From the NCBI GenBank assembly GCA_949361645.1, contig OX442434.1, forward strand, positions 2,471,672 through 2,535,671: a stretch of 64,000 bases of DNA, read 5' to 3'. The translations under genes were made by a program, and so were the position numbers. Positions 12,251-25,018 of this stretch are shown piece by piece; position 1 is the first letter of the stretch; the number at the start of each line of letters is the position of its first letter. Below the pieces are notes generated by a model. It made no database searches and was not told the origin of the DNA. It was given only the letters and a program-made list of their open reading frames with translations. The stretch is from Spongilla lacustris (lineage: Eukaryota; Porifera; Demospongiae; Spongillida; Spongillidae).

Positions 12251-12783
12251 AGGTTGGCCACACATCTTTTAGATGCTATTTGGGATACAAGACTTTCTAA
12301 AGCTGTCTTTATTTGGACCAATTCCTTCCGCCCTTGAAAATATCAGGGGTACCGTGCATAATTTCTAGAATCCATATTTTGGGCCTATAGAAAGGGTGAA
12401 ACTGAGTTGGCTGTGTCTCCGCTGCAGTATCCAGCCATACAGACCATTTTACATGCATGTTGGCTATTTTATATTTCACCAAAGCTGCATGTGCTACTAG
12501 TTCATCTTGCTCACATGCACATTATTGTGGCATATACACTTCAAAATTAAAGGAATTAGTCTGCCTAATTGATGAGCAATATAGTACATGCTCATAAACA
12601 CAGTACAAGGGATGCCAACCATATTGTAAGCAGAGAATGCACTTTATGCTGGCCAAATAATAGCAAGACTTTCAGTGTCACTTTGATTCCATGCAGACTT
12701 AAAAAAAACCCCTGAATGGGCTTCAATCTCTCAATGTCTAACAATTGTTTTTCTTCCTTATAATTCATTCACTTAGACTGGTG

Positions 12784-13059
12784 ACAAGATATACACATTT
12801 AATTGGTGATGTAGGATTTGTAGACAGCAATAAAGTAAGGAAACAAGGAATTATGGAAATTATGCATTCATTAATTTTTAAATATTACATACCTACATTT
12901 AGCACAGAAAATCAGCAAGGTAGATTTGCTAAATAATGTAGGTCTGTAATATTTATAAATTAACGAATGTATAATGTCCGTAATTCCTTGCTTCCTTACT
13001 TTTGCTGTCTACAAATCCTACATCACCAATTTTATTTTAATTAAATTTTTATATCTTGT
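12784..13059. mobile_element. Foldback MITE with ~120 bp arms, copy 1
   Basis: Begins acaagatatacacatttaat and ends with the matching inverse (aaatttttatatcttgt). The arms share ATTGGTGATGTAGGATTTGT and AAGTAAGGAAACAAGGAATT, separated by a short centre holding ctacatttagcacagaa. The same family, with longer arms, is at 35,565-35,872. No coding capacity. Confidence 0.75.
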
Positions 13060-13567
13060 TTCACTCCATTTTTTCCCCCGGCTGGTTCCTACTTATATGT
13101 TGCATGCATGAGAGCAAACGAAGAAGGAAGGGCAACCTTGGAATACTACCTGTTTATATAGCACATCACATCGCAGCAGAAGACAATTAAATTTGATCTG
13201 TTCACTTGCTATCATCATTAAATCACATCGATTTCTCAGTTTAAACAGCTAAGGTCTCTGAAAGTTCTGGTATGTCCACCCCCAGCCACACGTCATACAC
13301 AAGAACCTCCATCACAACTATCCTCACAGGATTCAAAGCCCTCTTCTCTTGACTGAAGGTACTCATATGTTCTTCAAAGCCAGTAGCAAAGGCATCATGA
13401 TTGATTGCCATAAATGTATGCATGGTGTGCAGATTAAAGCAATTGGCCATTCACACAAAAGATGCTTACCAGATTGCCTACCATTTCATATGTGGTGGGC
13501 AAAAGAACCACCACTGAGTAAAGCACAGAATAGGTCTACCATCATGGCCAAACTGTATCTCTTGTAT
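13060..13567. other. No recognised feature
   Basis: Part of the ~2.5 kb present in unit B but not in unit A. Short open frames exist on both strands, with no family resemblance I could name. Confidence 0.4.
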
Positions 13568-13572
13568 CCAGC

Positions 13573-13582
13573 CAGTGGCAGA

Positions 13583-13628
<46 letters not shown>

Positions 13629-14012
13629 GGGCGCACACCCCCTAATATACGGATGAATAAAAAGACTATTAAGTTAACCTGTAACCATTAACCTGCTATA
13701 GAGAGAAAATGAATGGTTGTGCTCAGACGAACGTCAAACCCAAAGCTGCTGCAGCACGTGCGCATGCAGTTTGCGTGACTGGAAGGCATAAGCATTTTGT
13801 GGCTGTTTCGGTATGAAATTCCGTATTGTTCTGATGCTTCATAACGCGGAGCTTGCAAAGCTTCTTGGGCTTCGCCCCAGACCCCAATGGGGGAGCTTAC
13901 AGCACTCCCCCATACCCCCTAGCTGGTGTGGGAGAGGGCATCGCCCCCTCCTGCACCCACCCCCTTTTCCTACCCTCTGCCCTTTGCCCCCCCCCCCCAA
14001 CTCTAAATCCTG
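13573..14012. mobile_element. Poly-G MITE with 5-bp target duplication (CCAGC)
   Basis: Starts cagtggcagatttagg, followed by 41 consecutive G (13,587-13,627). Ends ctctaaatcctg, with CCAGC on both sides (13,568-13,572 and 14,013-14,017). The internal tail gggggagcttacagcactcc is shared with the members near 42.7 and 44.5 kb. The right terminal repeat is shortened relative to aaatcctggatccgcccctg. Confidence 0.7.
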
Positions 14013-14034
14013 CCAGCTGTGTTGGGGCAATTAG

Positions 14035-14205
14035 GTGGAGAAGGAAATGAAGGAGGGGAAGGAAGAAGAGAAGGGGGAGAGGAGGGGAGGAGGGTAGAGA
14101 GAAGGGGAGAGGAGAGAAGGAGGGTAGAGAGAAGGGGAGAGGAGAGAAGATAGGACGAGAAGGGGAAGGTGAAGAGAGAAGAGAAGATGGGAGCAAAAGA
14201 GGGGA
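14035..14205. repeat. Purine-only (GA)-rich tract
   Basis: About 170 bases almost entirely of A and G, with tandem units like gtagagagaaggggagaggag. Mirror-repeat purine tracts of this sort can form triplex DNA; that is inference. Confidence 0.8.
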
Positions 14206-14631
14206 TAGCTAGCACAACCCTTGGCAACACACACACACAAACATACACATAAACCCACCTATCCTGGTGGGATGGTGTTCCCTTTCCTCGTCTCCATCTC
14301 CACCTAATAACATCGGCCATGAACAGCTCATGCACATCTGGCAGATGCACACATTTCAACGAATACAACATACCTTCCTCAGAGCAGCATTGCTCGTGGC
14401 CATATCAAGAATAAAGCTGTTCTCATTGGAAGCTTAAGCTTCTGGTGAAGCAACTACTACGGAGTTAGTTCCAAGGATGCTCTGTCACGAGAGAGATATG
14501 ACTTATGGGGGTTATGCCATATTTGTGAACAAGAAGTTACCATTGAACAGAGCTCACATATAAATGGTCTTACTAGCAGGCCATCTTTGAGAGCTTGCAT
14601 AGTGTTTTGGGCTATTCCAATATTTAACCAC

Positions 14632-14685
14632 ACACTCCTATGGATGACAATAAATGGTGTCAATGATTGTCATCCATAGGAGTGT
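14632..14685. repeat. 20 bp inverted repeat hairpin
   Basis: acactcctatggatgacaat at 14,632-14,651 and its exact reverse complement at 14,666-14,685, with a 14 bp loop. A run of 25 G follows at 14,702-14,726. Confidence 0.8.
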
Positions 14686-15016
14686 ATCATTAAGTAATCG
14701 AGGGGGGGGGGGGGGGGGGGGGGGGGAGGGGATGAAAATTAGTACTAACATTATCTCGTCGTTAGGTGGCTCACCTGTACACTTCACCCATCGCCAACCA
14801 ATCATTAGCAAACCTGACACAGTCTATTTTTTTTCTTTCTGTTTTGGTTATTATTTTCTCCAAAGACAATTTGCTGTATATAAATTCAGTACACAATACT
14901 ATATTTTACATGAATCAAGCACATGGAAGTGGAAATGTCTTATGCCGGCAGCGCCGCATTCCTATATACACGTACACGTACATGTATATTCCTATACAAT
15001 CTCATATACACGTATA

Positions 15017-16192
15017 TTAAGAACTTGGTATCTGCTCGTAACGTATAACGAAACCAGTGTTTGATTCAGTGGAGTTGTGTGATGTAAAGATGATTAGCAC
15101 GGTGGAGATGCCGCGAATGATGAAGGCTCCTTCCGTGCTCAATGTGGTGATAGGAAAGGAAGACGTTCCCTCAATTCCACTGATTTGAAGGTTGTCTCCG
15201 AAGCAATTGATGTCAATATTGAGCACCGTGAGGATCAGATCGTATCCAGGAGTAACCGCTATCTGCCATAAACAGCTCTCGCTCGGTCTGTACGGTATTG
15301 GATACTGGGGGGAAGTGATGATGGCAGTCTGTCGTCTGTAGACTGACCAAGGACCGCATCTTTGCCCTGCGTGAAAAAAATGAGGTAGGTAAAGTGTATG
15401 GTATAACTGCATAAGACTTATTATATACATAACACATGATGTCGACTGCATACATAGGATTATAACAAACTAACCGTTTAGGAATGTGACGTAACGCAAA
15501 TGAAATACAGATGCTGCTTCTGTTGCATTTGAGACCAGCTCAATGTATAGATGGCGACCAGTACTGTAGACTGTTTGAAAAGAACTGGAGTTTGTGCCAC
15601 AATAAGCCTGAAGGATTGGCGAAGCGCTGTTAGCTCCATCGTACACCAGCAAGCAGTCGTTTTCATTGATCGAGAAGGTACTATTGTACCGTCGGCCCAA
15701 AGCAATATTACGATTTGGACTTGTTGAGATTGTCCAAATACACTTTCTAGTTCCAAGTGCGTTTAAAGTCATCTTCGACGGAGATACTATTTCACCTTGA
15801 GCTTTGAGTAGAACTCCTCCACAAGTAGCAGTTTCTGTAGAAAGGGGAATACATGCATTAATAATTTATGTCGCATGCGAGGCCGCATGCATAAGAAATA
15901 TATTACCTTTCTCACAGCACAGCCCGTATCTTCCATTAGTACATTGGCAGCGGTGGTCCTCGGCGATGTAAGTCCCGTTGTTCAAGCACTGAAACGGGCA
16001 GGTCATGTTCTCCGTGAGCACGACGGGCTGTAGGCACGTTCGAACACTGCAACACCTCTCCTCGACGTCTCTGTATTGTACTCCACATGTGCAGTCTCTG
16101 TATTCCCCCACTGCGCTTTGGCAGGTGAACTGAGCGGTCCTCAAAGTCCATCCCAGAAGAAAAGAGACGATTACAATGTAAGTAACGTGCAT
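15017..16192 (-). CDS. Secreted EGF-CUB-CUB protein, paralogue B
   Basis: Exons 15907-16192, 15475-15834 and 15017-15366, all phase 1 and matching paralogue A junction for junction. The protein is 331 aa; exon 2 is exactly three codons shorter than in A (the start of CUB1 lacks NFNYS-type residues). It has a signal peptide (MHVTYIVIVSFLLGWTL), the Cys-rich and EGF-like region ending GLCCEK, then CUB1 with NDCLLVYDG and CUB2 with ITSPQYPIPYRP. No stop or frame shift is seen in the exons, so both duplicates look functional. It is very close to A in all three exons, consistent with a recent tandem duplication. A TATAAATA box lies at 16,252-16,259. Role inferred as in A. Confidence 0.85.
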
Positions 16193-16251
16193 TGTAACAA
16201 GTTCAAGAAGCGATGTCTGTCCTTGAAGGTAAATACTTGATCTGTATAAAG

Positions 16252-16259
16252 TATTTATA
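16252..16259 (-). promoter_or_regulatory. TATA box of CUB gene B
   Basis: TATAAATA on the minus strand ~60 bp upstream of the start codon, in the same context as in gene A. Confidence 0.55.
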
Positions 16260-16574
16260 CCCATTCCTCGAATTGCAGGCAACAACGAATGACTTAATTG
16301 AGGCTGAAGTGTGTTTGTTTTCTTTTGGTAAGTCGTGTGAACGATGGATATAATTTAAATTATAAAATCCTGCTATGGCTATATATATTTTGCATACTTG
16401 TCGTTAATTAGAGACATGGCATTGTGAATGCCTCTAACAATTGCAGAGCTAGGCCCATGCATCGAATACCACACGTCACATACATTTATTTCCATGCACG
16501 TATTTCATCTATATAGCGTCTCGCGATCAACGTATAGTCAGAATCAGCTGTGCATGTGGGTCTGACTGGTGCAA

Positions 16575-16578
16575 TTAA
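16575..16578. other. Empty TTAA site matching the MITE insertion in unit A
   Basis: Single TTAA in gcaattaaatgccgg. It lies where unit A carries the 1,464 bp element between two TTAA copies. It supports TTAA duplication on insertion after the segmental duplication, or precise loss from B. Confidence 0.6.
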
Positions 16579-16949
16579 ATGCCGGTGTGAACCTTGTTAC
16601 GCAAAGTCTTATGGTTAATGGGTTATCTACTCACTACTCAGTGCAAATCGTTAAAATGGATCTACATGTATCACAACTGAATTCAATGCAGAAGCAGTGA
16701 TAAACGAGAGGAGACGTACACATGCTAAATAGCACGTGGTTATTTCATTAATGTCACGCATCAATGTCACGCAATATATTTGTGCCGGCTTTTTAAATAG
16801 TTTTCAAGTTACACTTTGTTTTAGGCAATTTCAAATGTTGTTTGCATGCAGTGCAGATTATTATTATCAAATATATATAATTATTAATAATTACATTTAT
16901 AGCAATAATGATAAAAACACGATGAAAATGATACCAAATGCAAGGAGCT

Positions 16950-17162
16950 ATAGGGTGGGTTTGCGTCCCCATGGTGCACGTGGTTGAGGCATATGGTGCT
17001 TGGGGGACAGAAGCAATGGAGTCATTTTCACTTCTGGCCTCTTGCCTTGCCAACAGGGCTAAGGCTGAGGTCTTAGCTGCCATATATGGCAGGCTGAACC
17101 TCAACTTAGTTAGAGCCAACGCCACAGCCATCCTCTCCAGATGCTTTGTCCCTGCCTATTAG
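16950..17162 (+). pseudogene. Retroelement C-terminal fragment
   Basis: The plus strand reads EAYGAWGTEAMESFSLLASCLA and IYGRLNLNLVRANATAILSR before a TAG. It is homologous to the C-terminus of the 8 kb element (TYGNWGKEAVNAFALLACQ). Inserted in unit B only. Confidence 0.7.
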
Positions 17163-17479
17163 CAATAGTAGGGTGCATTTATTTATCTTACTGCTGTATT
17201 ATTATTGTAAACCATTTACTCGTATAATAATCATAATAATAAATTTGTTGTTCTGGGTGTGATGTAATAATCAGCTCAGAGTCTGTATTTGCCACAAGGC
17301 ATGTCTTTCCCCACAAATTGAGAAAGGAAGTGGCATTCTTCCTATAAAGACCAATCCAGACCAGCAGACATTCTAGTGCCAAACTGGTCCCTCTCTCACC
17401 CAGCTGCATTTGACATAAAGGCCATCAATCCGCTGGATTTGCAATTTGTACAAGAAGCATCTCAAACCTGTGGTCATGC

Positions 17480-17607
17480 ATGCATGCAGCAGAGATGGGA
17501 GAAGAGGCCAACTGAGCCAGGCACGTACCCTTAGAGAATGGACATGTATCCCTTTGGTTGTGGAAGTGTTTGGGAGATGGGGCAATGAAGCCATCGATTT
17601 ATTTTGA
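17480..17607 (+). pseudogene. Retroelement C-terminal fragment
   Basis: The plus strand reads CIPLVVEVFGRWGNEAIDLF then a stop. This corresponds to CLPLAVETYGNWGKEAVNAF of the 8 kb element. Confidence 0.55.
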
Positions 17608-17609
17608 AC

Positions 17610-19430
17610 CCTGTTCGTGTACAAATGTTAGTGAACTAAACTATAGTTACTGAGCTTTGAACGCAATTGCATGCTCAGCCTGGAGCTGTGGTTATGCAAA
17701 CTACATGTAGTTCAGACATGCATGCATAAACAATTTCTCATGCAAGTACTTGAGCAAGCTATATAGGCTATAAATATTACTGAAGGGCACTATTTTGGTG
17801 CCAACTACCGAGGACTTTAAAGGTTAGATATCAGTCGAAGTATTAGCAGGCATAGATCTTTTACATGCAGTGATGGCTAAATATGCACGAGCGCTATACC
17901 AGAAACTCCACATGCAGAGTAGCCTCAAAAGATATATACTACCTGTATCCAAACAAACAACATATTTGTCTGGCATATAGTGAAGATAAACCATTGTAAT
18001 CACTCGGTATTTTCCAAGCTGCATTTGGAAACAATAAGAGAACTTATATTGTATACATTAATCGACACTGATCCGGAGTCATGCAAAGATATTATGTAAC
18101 ATGTAACAGCGCATATGTTATAAAAGACTGAGCCAGCATATTTGAAAACGTTGTTTATTCATATGCACTTCTCTGCTAACCTTACTCGGTCACGGTTAAA
18201 GGTACTGATTCCGAGTCGTGAACATAAATAAATCACCAGTAACTGCAGTAAGTCTATTGATCTATATAGGCTTGTGTATCTGCCTGCAGTATAAGCCGTA
18301 TATACTGTATGTTTGTTAATAAAAGTTGCAATAGAATCGATAATTACTAGCTGATTCGTCTACACGATAAGGCGTATTTGGTAACGTCCATTAACTAGCG
18401 TCTACGTGGACCTTTAATCTTTGGTAAAGCAAAAATGAATATTAAATTTTCACATCCGGGGGAGTGGTCGTGATTAAGTTAACAATGTTGGGTATGCATA
18501 TCCCGACTCTTAAAAAAAGGATAGTATATTGTGCGCACGATAAATCATTTTTATCTTGTGCACGATAAAATAATCTTATTACTGATACATTTACAATGCG
18601 CACGATGAATTTAATTATATATTTATATTAAAGTGAATTTTCCCCTCCTTCTCTTTGACAATAGAGGTGTTACCGGTACCGCCTTTCTGGCATGCAGAAA
18701 TTGGTCCGACGTACAATGCATCCACACTTTTACTTCGTCTGCATGGTGTTATTGCCAGACACAGTCATTCACCTGCCAGCTACAACATCCCGCTTTTCGC
18801 GGATGTGGGTGGCGATAGTCGGAATAGAATGCAACATACCGCTAAAGATTCCAGCGTCTTGAGCATAAGCTCTGTATGGAATTGGCTTTAATGTCATCCA
18901 CAACTGATGAAATCCATTTCATGTGACGGTGCGTGCAGAAATGTTTCAATGGTTCACCATAGGCTTTGTCGGGCCGGCGCCAGGCGTACAATACTGACAT
19001 TATCTGTTTTTGCTAACAAAGCTCTAGCATTCTGGGGCATCAGTGCAAGGCTCAGGAGGCAGTATATTGACAATAACATCTCAGGCCACAAGCGACTTGG
19101 CTAGATGGTCAGCTTCTTGGCAACGTATAGAAGCCTTCTTATTATATAAATGGCGGACATCTCGGTCTATGAGTATATTGCGATCTTGCATGAAACAATG
19201 TTATAACGATCGTCGTGCATGCATGAATTCTTATTATGGATTTTCACGTTTGTGCATCTAATATACCTTATGTTATATTATTTAGAAAAATAATAAATAT
19301 AATAGTAGTATTAAATAAATAAGTAGTTCTCTTTTGTTCTGTTTAATATAATATGTGTGCGATTTGACACGTAATATTGCTCGTAATTATTAAAAATAAT
19401 AATAATAAACAAATAGTTACTCCTTCCATG
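17610..19430. other. Duplicated intergenic block, unit B
   Basis: Matches ~5,940-7,180. Contains the GTGCGCACGATAAA cluster (18,528-18,610) and the conserved patch 18,665-18,890. No gene is assigned; AT-rich sequence follows after 19,260. Confidence 0.45.
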
Positions 19431-19437
19431 TCCCTAT

Positions 19438-19490
19438 AGGTTGCTATCAAATGGTGGTTGGGCCTGGATATTTCCCAGGCCTCCATGTCA
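19438..19490 (+). pseudogene. Tiny retroelement fragment
   Basis: The plus strand reads VAIKWWLGLDISQ, the block just before the zinc motif in the retroelement (VAIRWWLGVDISRG). Confidence 0.5.
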
Positions 19491-20157
19491 ACAGGTTGAA
19501 TAAGGCCCTGATTCATCCTGGCCAGGGAGCTCCCCCATCCTAACTGCTTCAGTTTGTATTTTGGTGTTACTTGTGAATGATAATGCTAATAAATAAATCA
19601 TTAGTTGTGAAGTTGAAGGAGGAGGATAAAGTGGATTGCGCTTAGGCCTATGTAGGTTGATGTACTTGTACATGTAACTAATTATAGTAATTATATACGT
19701 ACAGGGTAGAAAAATTCGTGCACAAGCCAGATATCTCCAGTCCATCATTCGTCGCGTCTGGCATGTCAGACAAATATACCTGCACAGATTAAAAATTATG
19801 TGTTATATTGGTTCTATTGAATCCATTCAACACTCGCTGCTTTAATTAGTGTAAGAAGTGTTGTCACTACAGTGATGACCAGCAATTATATTTCGTATTT
19901 ATAGGATCACCGTGACCCTGAATATTCGAAGTTCATCAGGCTTAAGTTAAACGGATTGGAATATTAATGTTAAAATGATTTCTTGCAATTGCGCAAACCT
20001 ATAAAGAGAGGAGAAAAGTAATTAATGTAAAATAAACTGAGTTGTATTCTTCTCAGAACAGCATTCAGGTATTTGGTCGTTACAAAAATGAGTGGTAGTC
20101 CCCTTTGTTTGATCATGGCGGGAGCATTCTCTGGAGCGCATTACAAATAGCGACATT

Positions 20158-21661
20158 CACTGTGCAAAAACTTTGTTATACGATAGCGTATTCTATAGCG
20201 TATATTTGAATATACACCTTAAATATACACACCAGCGTATAGAACCATATACGCAGGTGCGTATATTCAAATATAACCGATCACGTGACATTTGTGGTTG
20301 CTTAGCAAACCGTTGAATTCACTTTGTGGCTACGTTGTCGGTCACCGTATACTAGTGCTTCATATTCCGTATATTATCCTCCTACCACTCCCACCCCTCG
20401 TTCCCGATCCAGTTTAGTCAATTTAAAATTTTAATCATTTTGCACATGTACAACAAAACAACAAACTAACAGTCCGAGGCGGCAATCTGCATATATTCGA
20501 TCCAAGGCACCTGTACAGAATACGAACAATAAATTCATATCGTAAAAAAAATATTTCACTCACCACATATCATATCCTCGTTCTGTTTATACATGATTCT
20601 ATATATAAAGCAACAGATACATTATCGGGTAAGTGATATGCTTACCTTTCTTGTCTCCTATCTCCGATGTTTGACTTAAAACAATGGAACAGTGCGGGTT
20701 AAACACTTACCGTACCGTCCGGTCGGAGTCTGCAAGTTACCTTAGCAAAACACAACAAATGAATAGGCCTATACCTTTTTATATCGCGCTCCATTGTGCC
20801 TGTTGTTCTATCATTTCGGTTGTTCAACCGAACGGGAACACTTAGGACACTTGCCAACCTAGTGCAAATAGAGAAAGGTGAATTCATTCTTTAGCAACTG
20901 CAACACATAATACCGGTAACTTGTACACTCTGGAAAGACGAACTATTGCCATTTAACGATCAAAACCCTGATCTCAGCGCGATTCAACACGACCATGAAA
21001 TAGCCCGCCTAAAATCTACAAATCACATGCACGGTTAGTTAACCACATTTCTAATTGGAGCACTTTTGTATCGTACTACACAAACATTTGTACAGGGGTC
21101 CAATAGAGGTCTACTGTGTAGGCATTCTACTGCTTCCATTGTAGCATTTACTGGGATCCGATGTGATCATGACCAAACTCAACTGGCGAGTTAGCATAGG
21201 CCATAGCCATGCACCATGGGCCCGGCCTACCGCTCACAAAATTTACCGCCGTATATACACCAAGCAGACATACATGTATATAGCTAACCTTTGACGTCCA
21301 GCAGCATTAATAGAAGCAAAGTAGCACTCCGACTTCGATGCCTACACACCTTCCTACCTCACGTGGGTCCGGGTACGGGACTGACCACTCATGAATTAAT
21401 TCTATGGTATACTTATGTAAACAGTGGGATTTTATGGAATGAAATATACGCAGTAGTACAGTATATTCAAATATACTCTTAAGAATACACTATCGTATAT
21501 TTTGAAGGTGTGCTTATATAAACGGTGACGTATTTGACACTTGCGTATTCTCAAATATACGCGGTCGTACACTTCAAATATACTACACAGGGTATATTTT
21601 GCGCATTCCTCAAATATACGCATATATATACACTATCGTATAACAAACTTTTTGCACAGTG
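20158..21661. mobile_element. CACTA/CMC-like non-autonomous element
   Basis: Starts CACTGTGCAAAAACTTTGTT and ends with the inverse, with ATT on both sides as a probable 3-bp target duplication. The subterminal zones at both ends are packed with CAAATATACGC-type motifs in both orientations. CACTG ends, a short target duplication and subterminal repeats are known traits of CACTA and Chapaev-type elements. No transposase is seen. One isolated unit of the 51 kb minisatellite lies inside, at ~21,090-21,118. Confidence 0.7.
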
Positions 21662-22960
21662 ATTCACAGTTATAAAATTGAGTGGTTGTTACTAATTATC
21701 AAGTGCATGTGAACATATATACGCACATGTACGTGTCCAGAAATAAAGTGTTTACATGTATTTCTTATTTTTTAATTGTGATAAATTTTTTTTGGGAATG
21801 TTTCGTCTCATGAAATGAAATTTGTGAAACACGTCGTGTTATATCAAACGACGCTTTAGTTATCACTAATTAAGGTATAAAGCTCAATCCAAGTATGTAC
21901 AATCAAAAGATGGAATGTCAATCTAAGGAGCCTACATGTCCATATCCCTCATAGTGCTTCTTTGACAGATGCAGTTTCATCTCCCAAGTTCCGACATTGT
22001 ACTAAACTAAATTTAGTGTGAGTTGCAAATTGCCATAGACATTGAACAGGGCACAAGACTTAGTGACATTTAACGTACAGACAGACGAGACGCAATTTAA
22101 TTGGAGAAACTCTAATGATGCTTATAACACCTTCCAATAATAATTTGCACACGTTGTCGTAGATAGGATATTTTGCAATAATTGATGATACATGGACTAC
22201 ACTTTCGTCTATACCACGTCTGCTTTCAAACAATGAAATCCCACAATCCCTTTGACTAAACAGGACACCTGCACGTACTGTAGTGATAACCTCTGCATGG
22301 CATGGTGGCAAAACAATGGCTATATAAATGCTAGAATGAAGACACATACGGATATGCACCCTCCGCATGCACAAAGCACGAGAGCACACATTCTGCTAAC
22401 CATAGACTACACCACAGGAACAAGAACTTATCGTTACGCCCACATGTGCACAAACACTCTTGTGTTCAGGGGGCGTATAACATCTACATGTACTTAGCTA
22501 CTGAATAGAAGCAGTATTGACTAGTCGGTAGATCAGTATACAGACATGCATTCACGGCTTCATAAATATAGGAGCATTACAGTCCAGTTACAGACGACAT
22601 GCATAGCCATGTGAGGCTATATTCACCAGCAGTACACAGATGTGCTTACTCTACTTCAGGCTACCATGCATGAACCATGGATATTAGCTATAGAGCTAGG
22701 ACAAATATCCATGACCGAACGGAGGTGAGAAATAGCAAATAACGCAGACTTCAATTTCAGCACTCCAATTTATTAGCAGTATAAATGTTGGACATAAAGG
22801 GATATAGAGAAATGCACGAATACAACTATAACTGATTTAACACATGCAGTCCATTTGCATGCATCTAATGGTAACCTAACGCGATTCCATGATCCATTTT
22901 AAATCTAACTCTACAATCTATATAAGAATAGAGTAAATATATTCAAATGTGAGCCAGGAG
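21662..22960. other. No recognised gene
   Basis: AT-rich. The longest frame (minus, 22,060-22,389) has no ATG start at its 5' end and no recognisable domain, so it is not called. Confidence 0.4.
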
Positions 22961-23445
22961 TATGGCGCGGGAATCGTGCCAAAAGTACCTTTATATCTAC
23001 CACACTTATGTACACTTGCTAAATCAACTACTGTACCGCATTGTGGTATACACCTCCAAATTTGGGTATATAGCTATGGGTCTACACATTATACTCACTT
23101 CGGGTATGTTCTATGGCGTGGGATTCGTGCCAAATCTACCGCACTATGTATAGACATGCTAAATCAACTAATGTATACACCTCTGCATAACCTATATAGC
23201 TCCGCATAAGCTCCGCAAAAACTACTCTCGTACCCAGACTTCACTCCACAGCTGCTGTGGAGTGGGTCTGGGTATGAGACCATGCATAAGGAATTATACA
23301 CCTCTAGGCTGGGAACCAGACCCTATAGCCTGGTCCCCAGGCTAACAAACATATATACTTCCGTATTCCATCACGTTCTGTACTGACCCACTCCCCACAG
23401 CAGAGGGGGGGGGGGGGGGGTGGATTGCATCACTGCTGTTCAGGA

Positions 23446-24640
23446 GAGAAGTGTGTATGTGTGTGTATGTTTTGAGTGTGTGTGTGTGTGCTTCACTGTG
23501 CATGGGTTCAAGGATGGCATGCGCAGCACATGAGAGGAACTGACATGTTATTGTTCAAGTGATGTTTGGTGATAGTGAGGTATAGGTATGAGGGTAGTTT
23601 TTAGATATGTGGTCTGTGGTGCAAACACACTTACACACAAACGCACACATAAGCACACACACAAGCTGTACATGTATGTGTAGGTTGCAATGACTGTTCA
23701 AAATAAATGTAAATGCACAAACGACACCCTGTAAAAACCATCCTACAAGTCTGGACCTGTGTCCAGACCTGGTACACGGGTTCCAGCTTGCGGTCTGCAT
23801 CCCACTGGACCTGTTTTGCCCTTGGGGAAAGGGACTATCTTCCCCTATTCACTTGTGGGATACTCCTACTTGGTCCACTTCCAAACCATGTTGTGACTAG
23901 GGTTAAGGTTTTAGCCTACAATGTCCTAAACTTGGCTAAATCAAAATGCATCACACACAATACACACTATGCACACCCAAACCCCTTGCCTACATTACGC
24001 ACTGAGCTAGCTTGCAACTGCTGCTCAGGAGCATACAATGTAAACGTTTCTAGTGAATACTCAGCATTCACCCAACCAAACACCCCCCAAACCTATACCA
24101 CACACACACATACATGTACACACACACACATGCATACACACACACACATGCACACACACAAGCTGTACATGTAAGCTGCTCAGGATGTAAACATTTGTAA
24201 TCAAATTTTGTTTTACATGGCTGCACAAAACACACCCCATATATATGGGAGGTGTATTGGCGCTGGTTGGATAGTGTTAATAGCATATCATAAAATATAG
24301 CTTGTCTATGCAATGACAGAAAAAAATTATGTTATCAGCATGTATTTCTGAGCAACTATTTTACATGTAATGTGTTGTATTTGTGTGTGTGTGTGTGATG
24401 GGTATTTAGATGGTTGTTTTGAGGGTATGTTGCATAAAAAACTAAATACAATGTATGTTTCTGAGCAATTTTTTTAATTGTATACATGTGCTGTATTATA
24501 TGTGTGTGTCTGTGTGTTTGTGTTTGTGTGGGTATGTGTATTTGAATATGTGTGGGTATGTGTGTGTAAATATGTGTTTTTGTATGGGGTATATATGTTT
24601 TGATGTGTATGTTCAGTGTGGGGTGCATGTGTATGAAAAA
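23446..24640. repeat. CA/GT-rich microsatellite zone
   Basis: (GT)n at 23,450-23,495, (CA)n around 23,620-23,660 and 24,095-24,160, and imperfect GT-rich runs at 24,375-24,640. A 15 bp-plus poly-G run lies at ~23,405-23,420. Open frames here are compositional artefacts. Confidence 0.8.
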
Positions 24641-25018
24641 AACATAACATAATTTATGTTCATGAATGATTCAAAAGGGCTCTGATGTAGAATTGCTCTG
24701 AATGTCCCTTGAGTTTTTGGATATGCTTTCCTCCTTAATAGGCATTGCTTGTCATTATGCAGGAGGAAAGCATGTTTTTATTTTTTAAATGTTCATGGAG
24801 CTGGTGATGGATATTCATGACTGCCCATGTCCTAAGCTGCTCTGACATCAATCGCACACCCACTGTACATGTATTGGAAAAGCTGTGTATGAATTTGGTT
24901 ATGGTCTGCCAGCAAAGGTTCGCTGTAATAAGGGAGTTGAAAATTGTTGATACATCTTCAAAGGAAGTCAACCGGCAGCAAATCCTGTCTTAGTGGGCGA
25001 AAAAAATGGTTTATATTG

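Noticed and set aside
13349..13645. 98-codon plus-strand frame ending in poly-glycine
   Set aside because: The glycines come from the 41-base G run at a MITE end; the remainder has no family signal.
13897..14371. Minus-strand Ser/Pro/Leu-rich frames over the purine tract
   Set aside because: Composition of the GA-rich tract explains them.
22060..22389. 109-codon minus-strand frame
   Set aside because: The first codon is GTG, not ATG, and no signal, domain or repeat in another copy supports it.
24356..24628. Minus-strand His/Thr-rich frame
   Set aside because: Translation of a GT-rich microsatellite.
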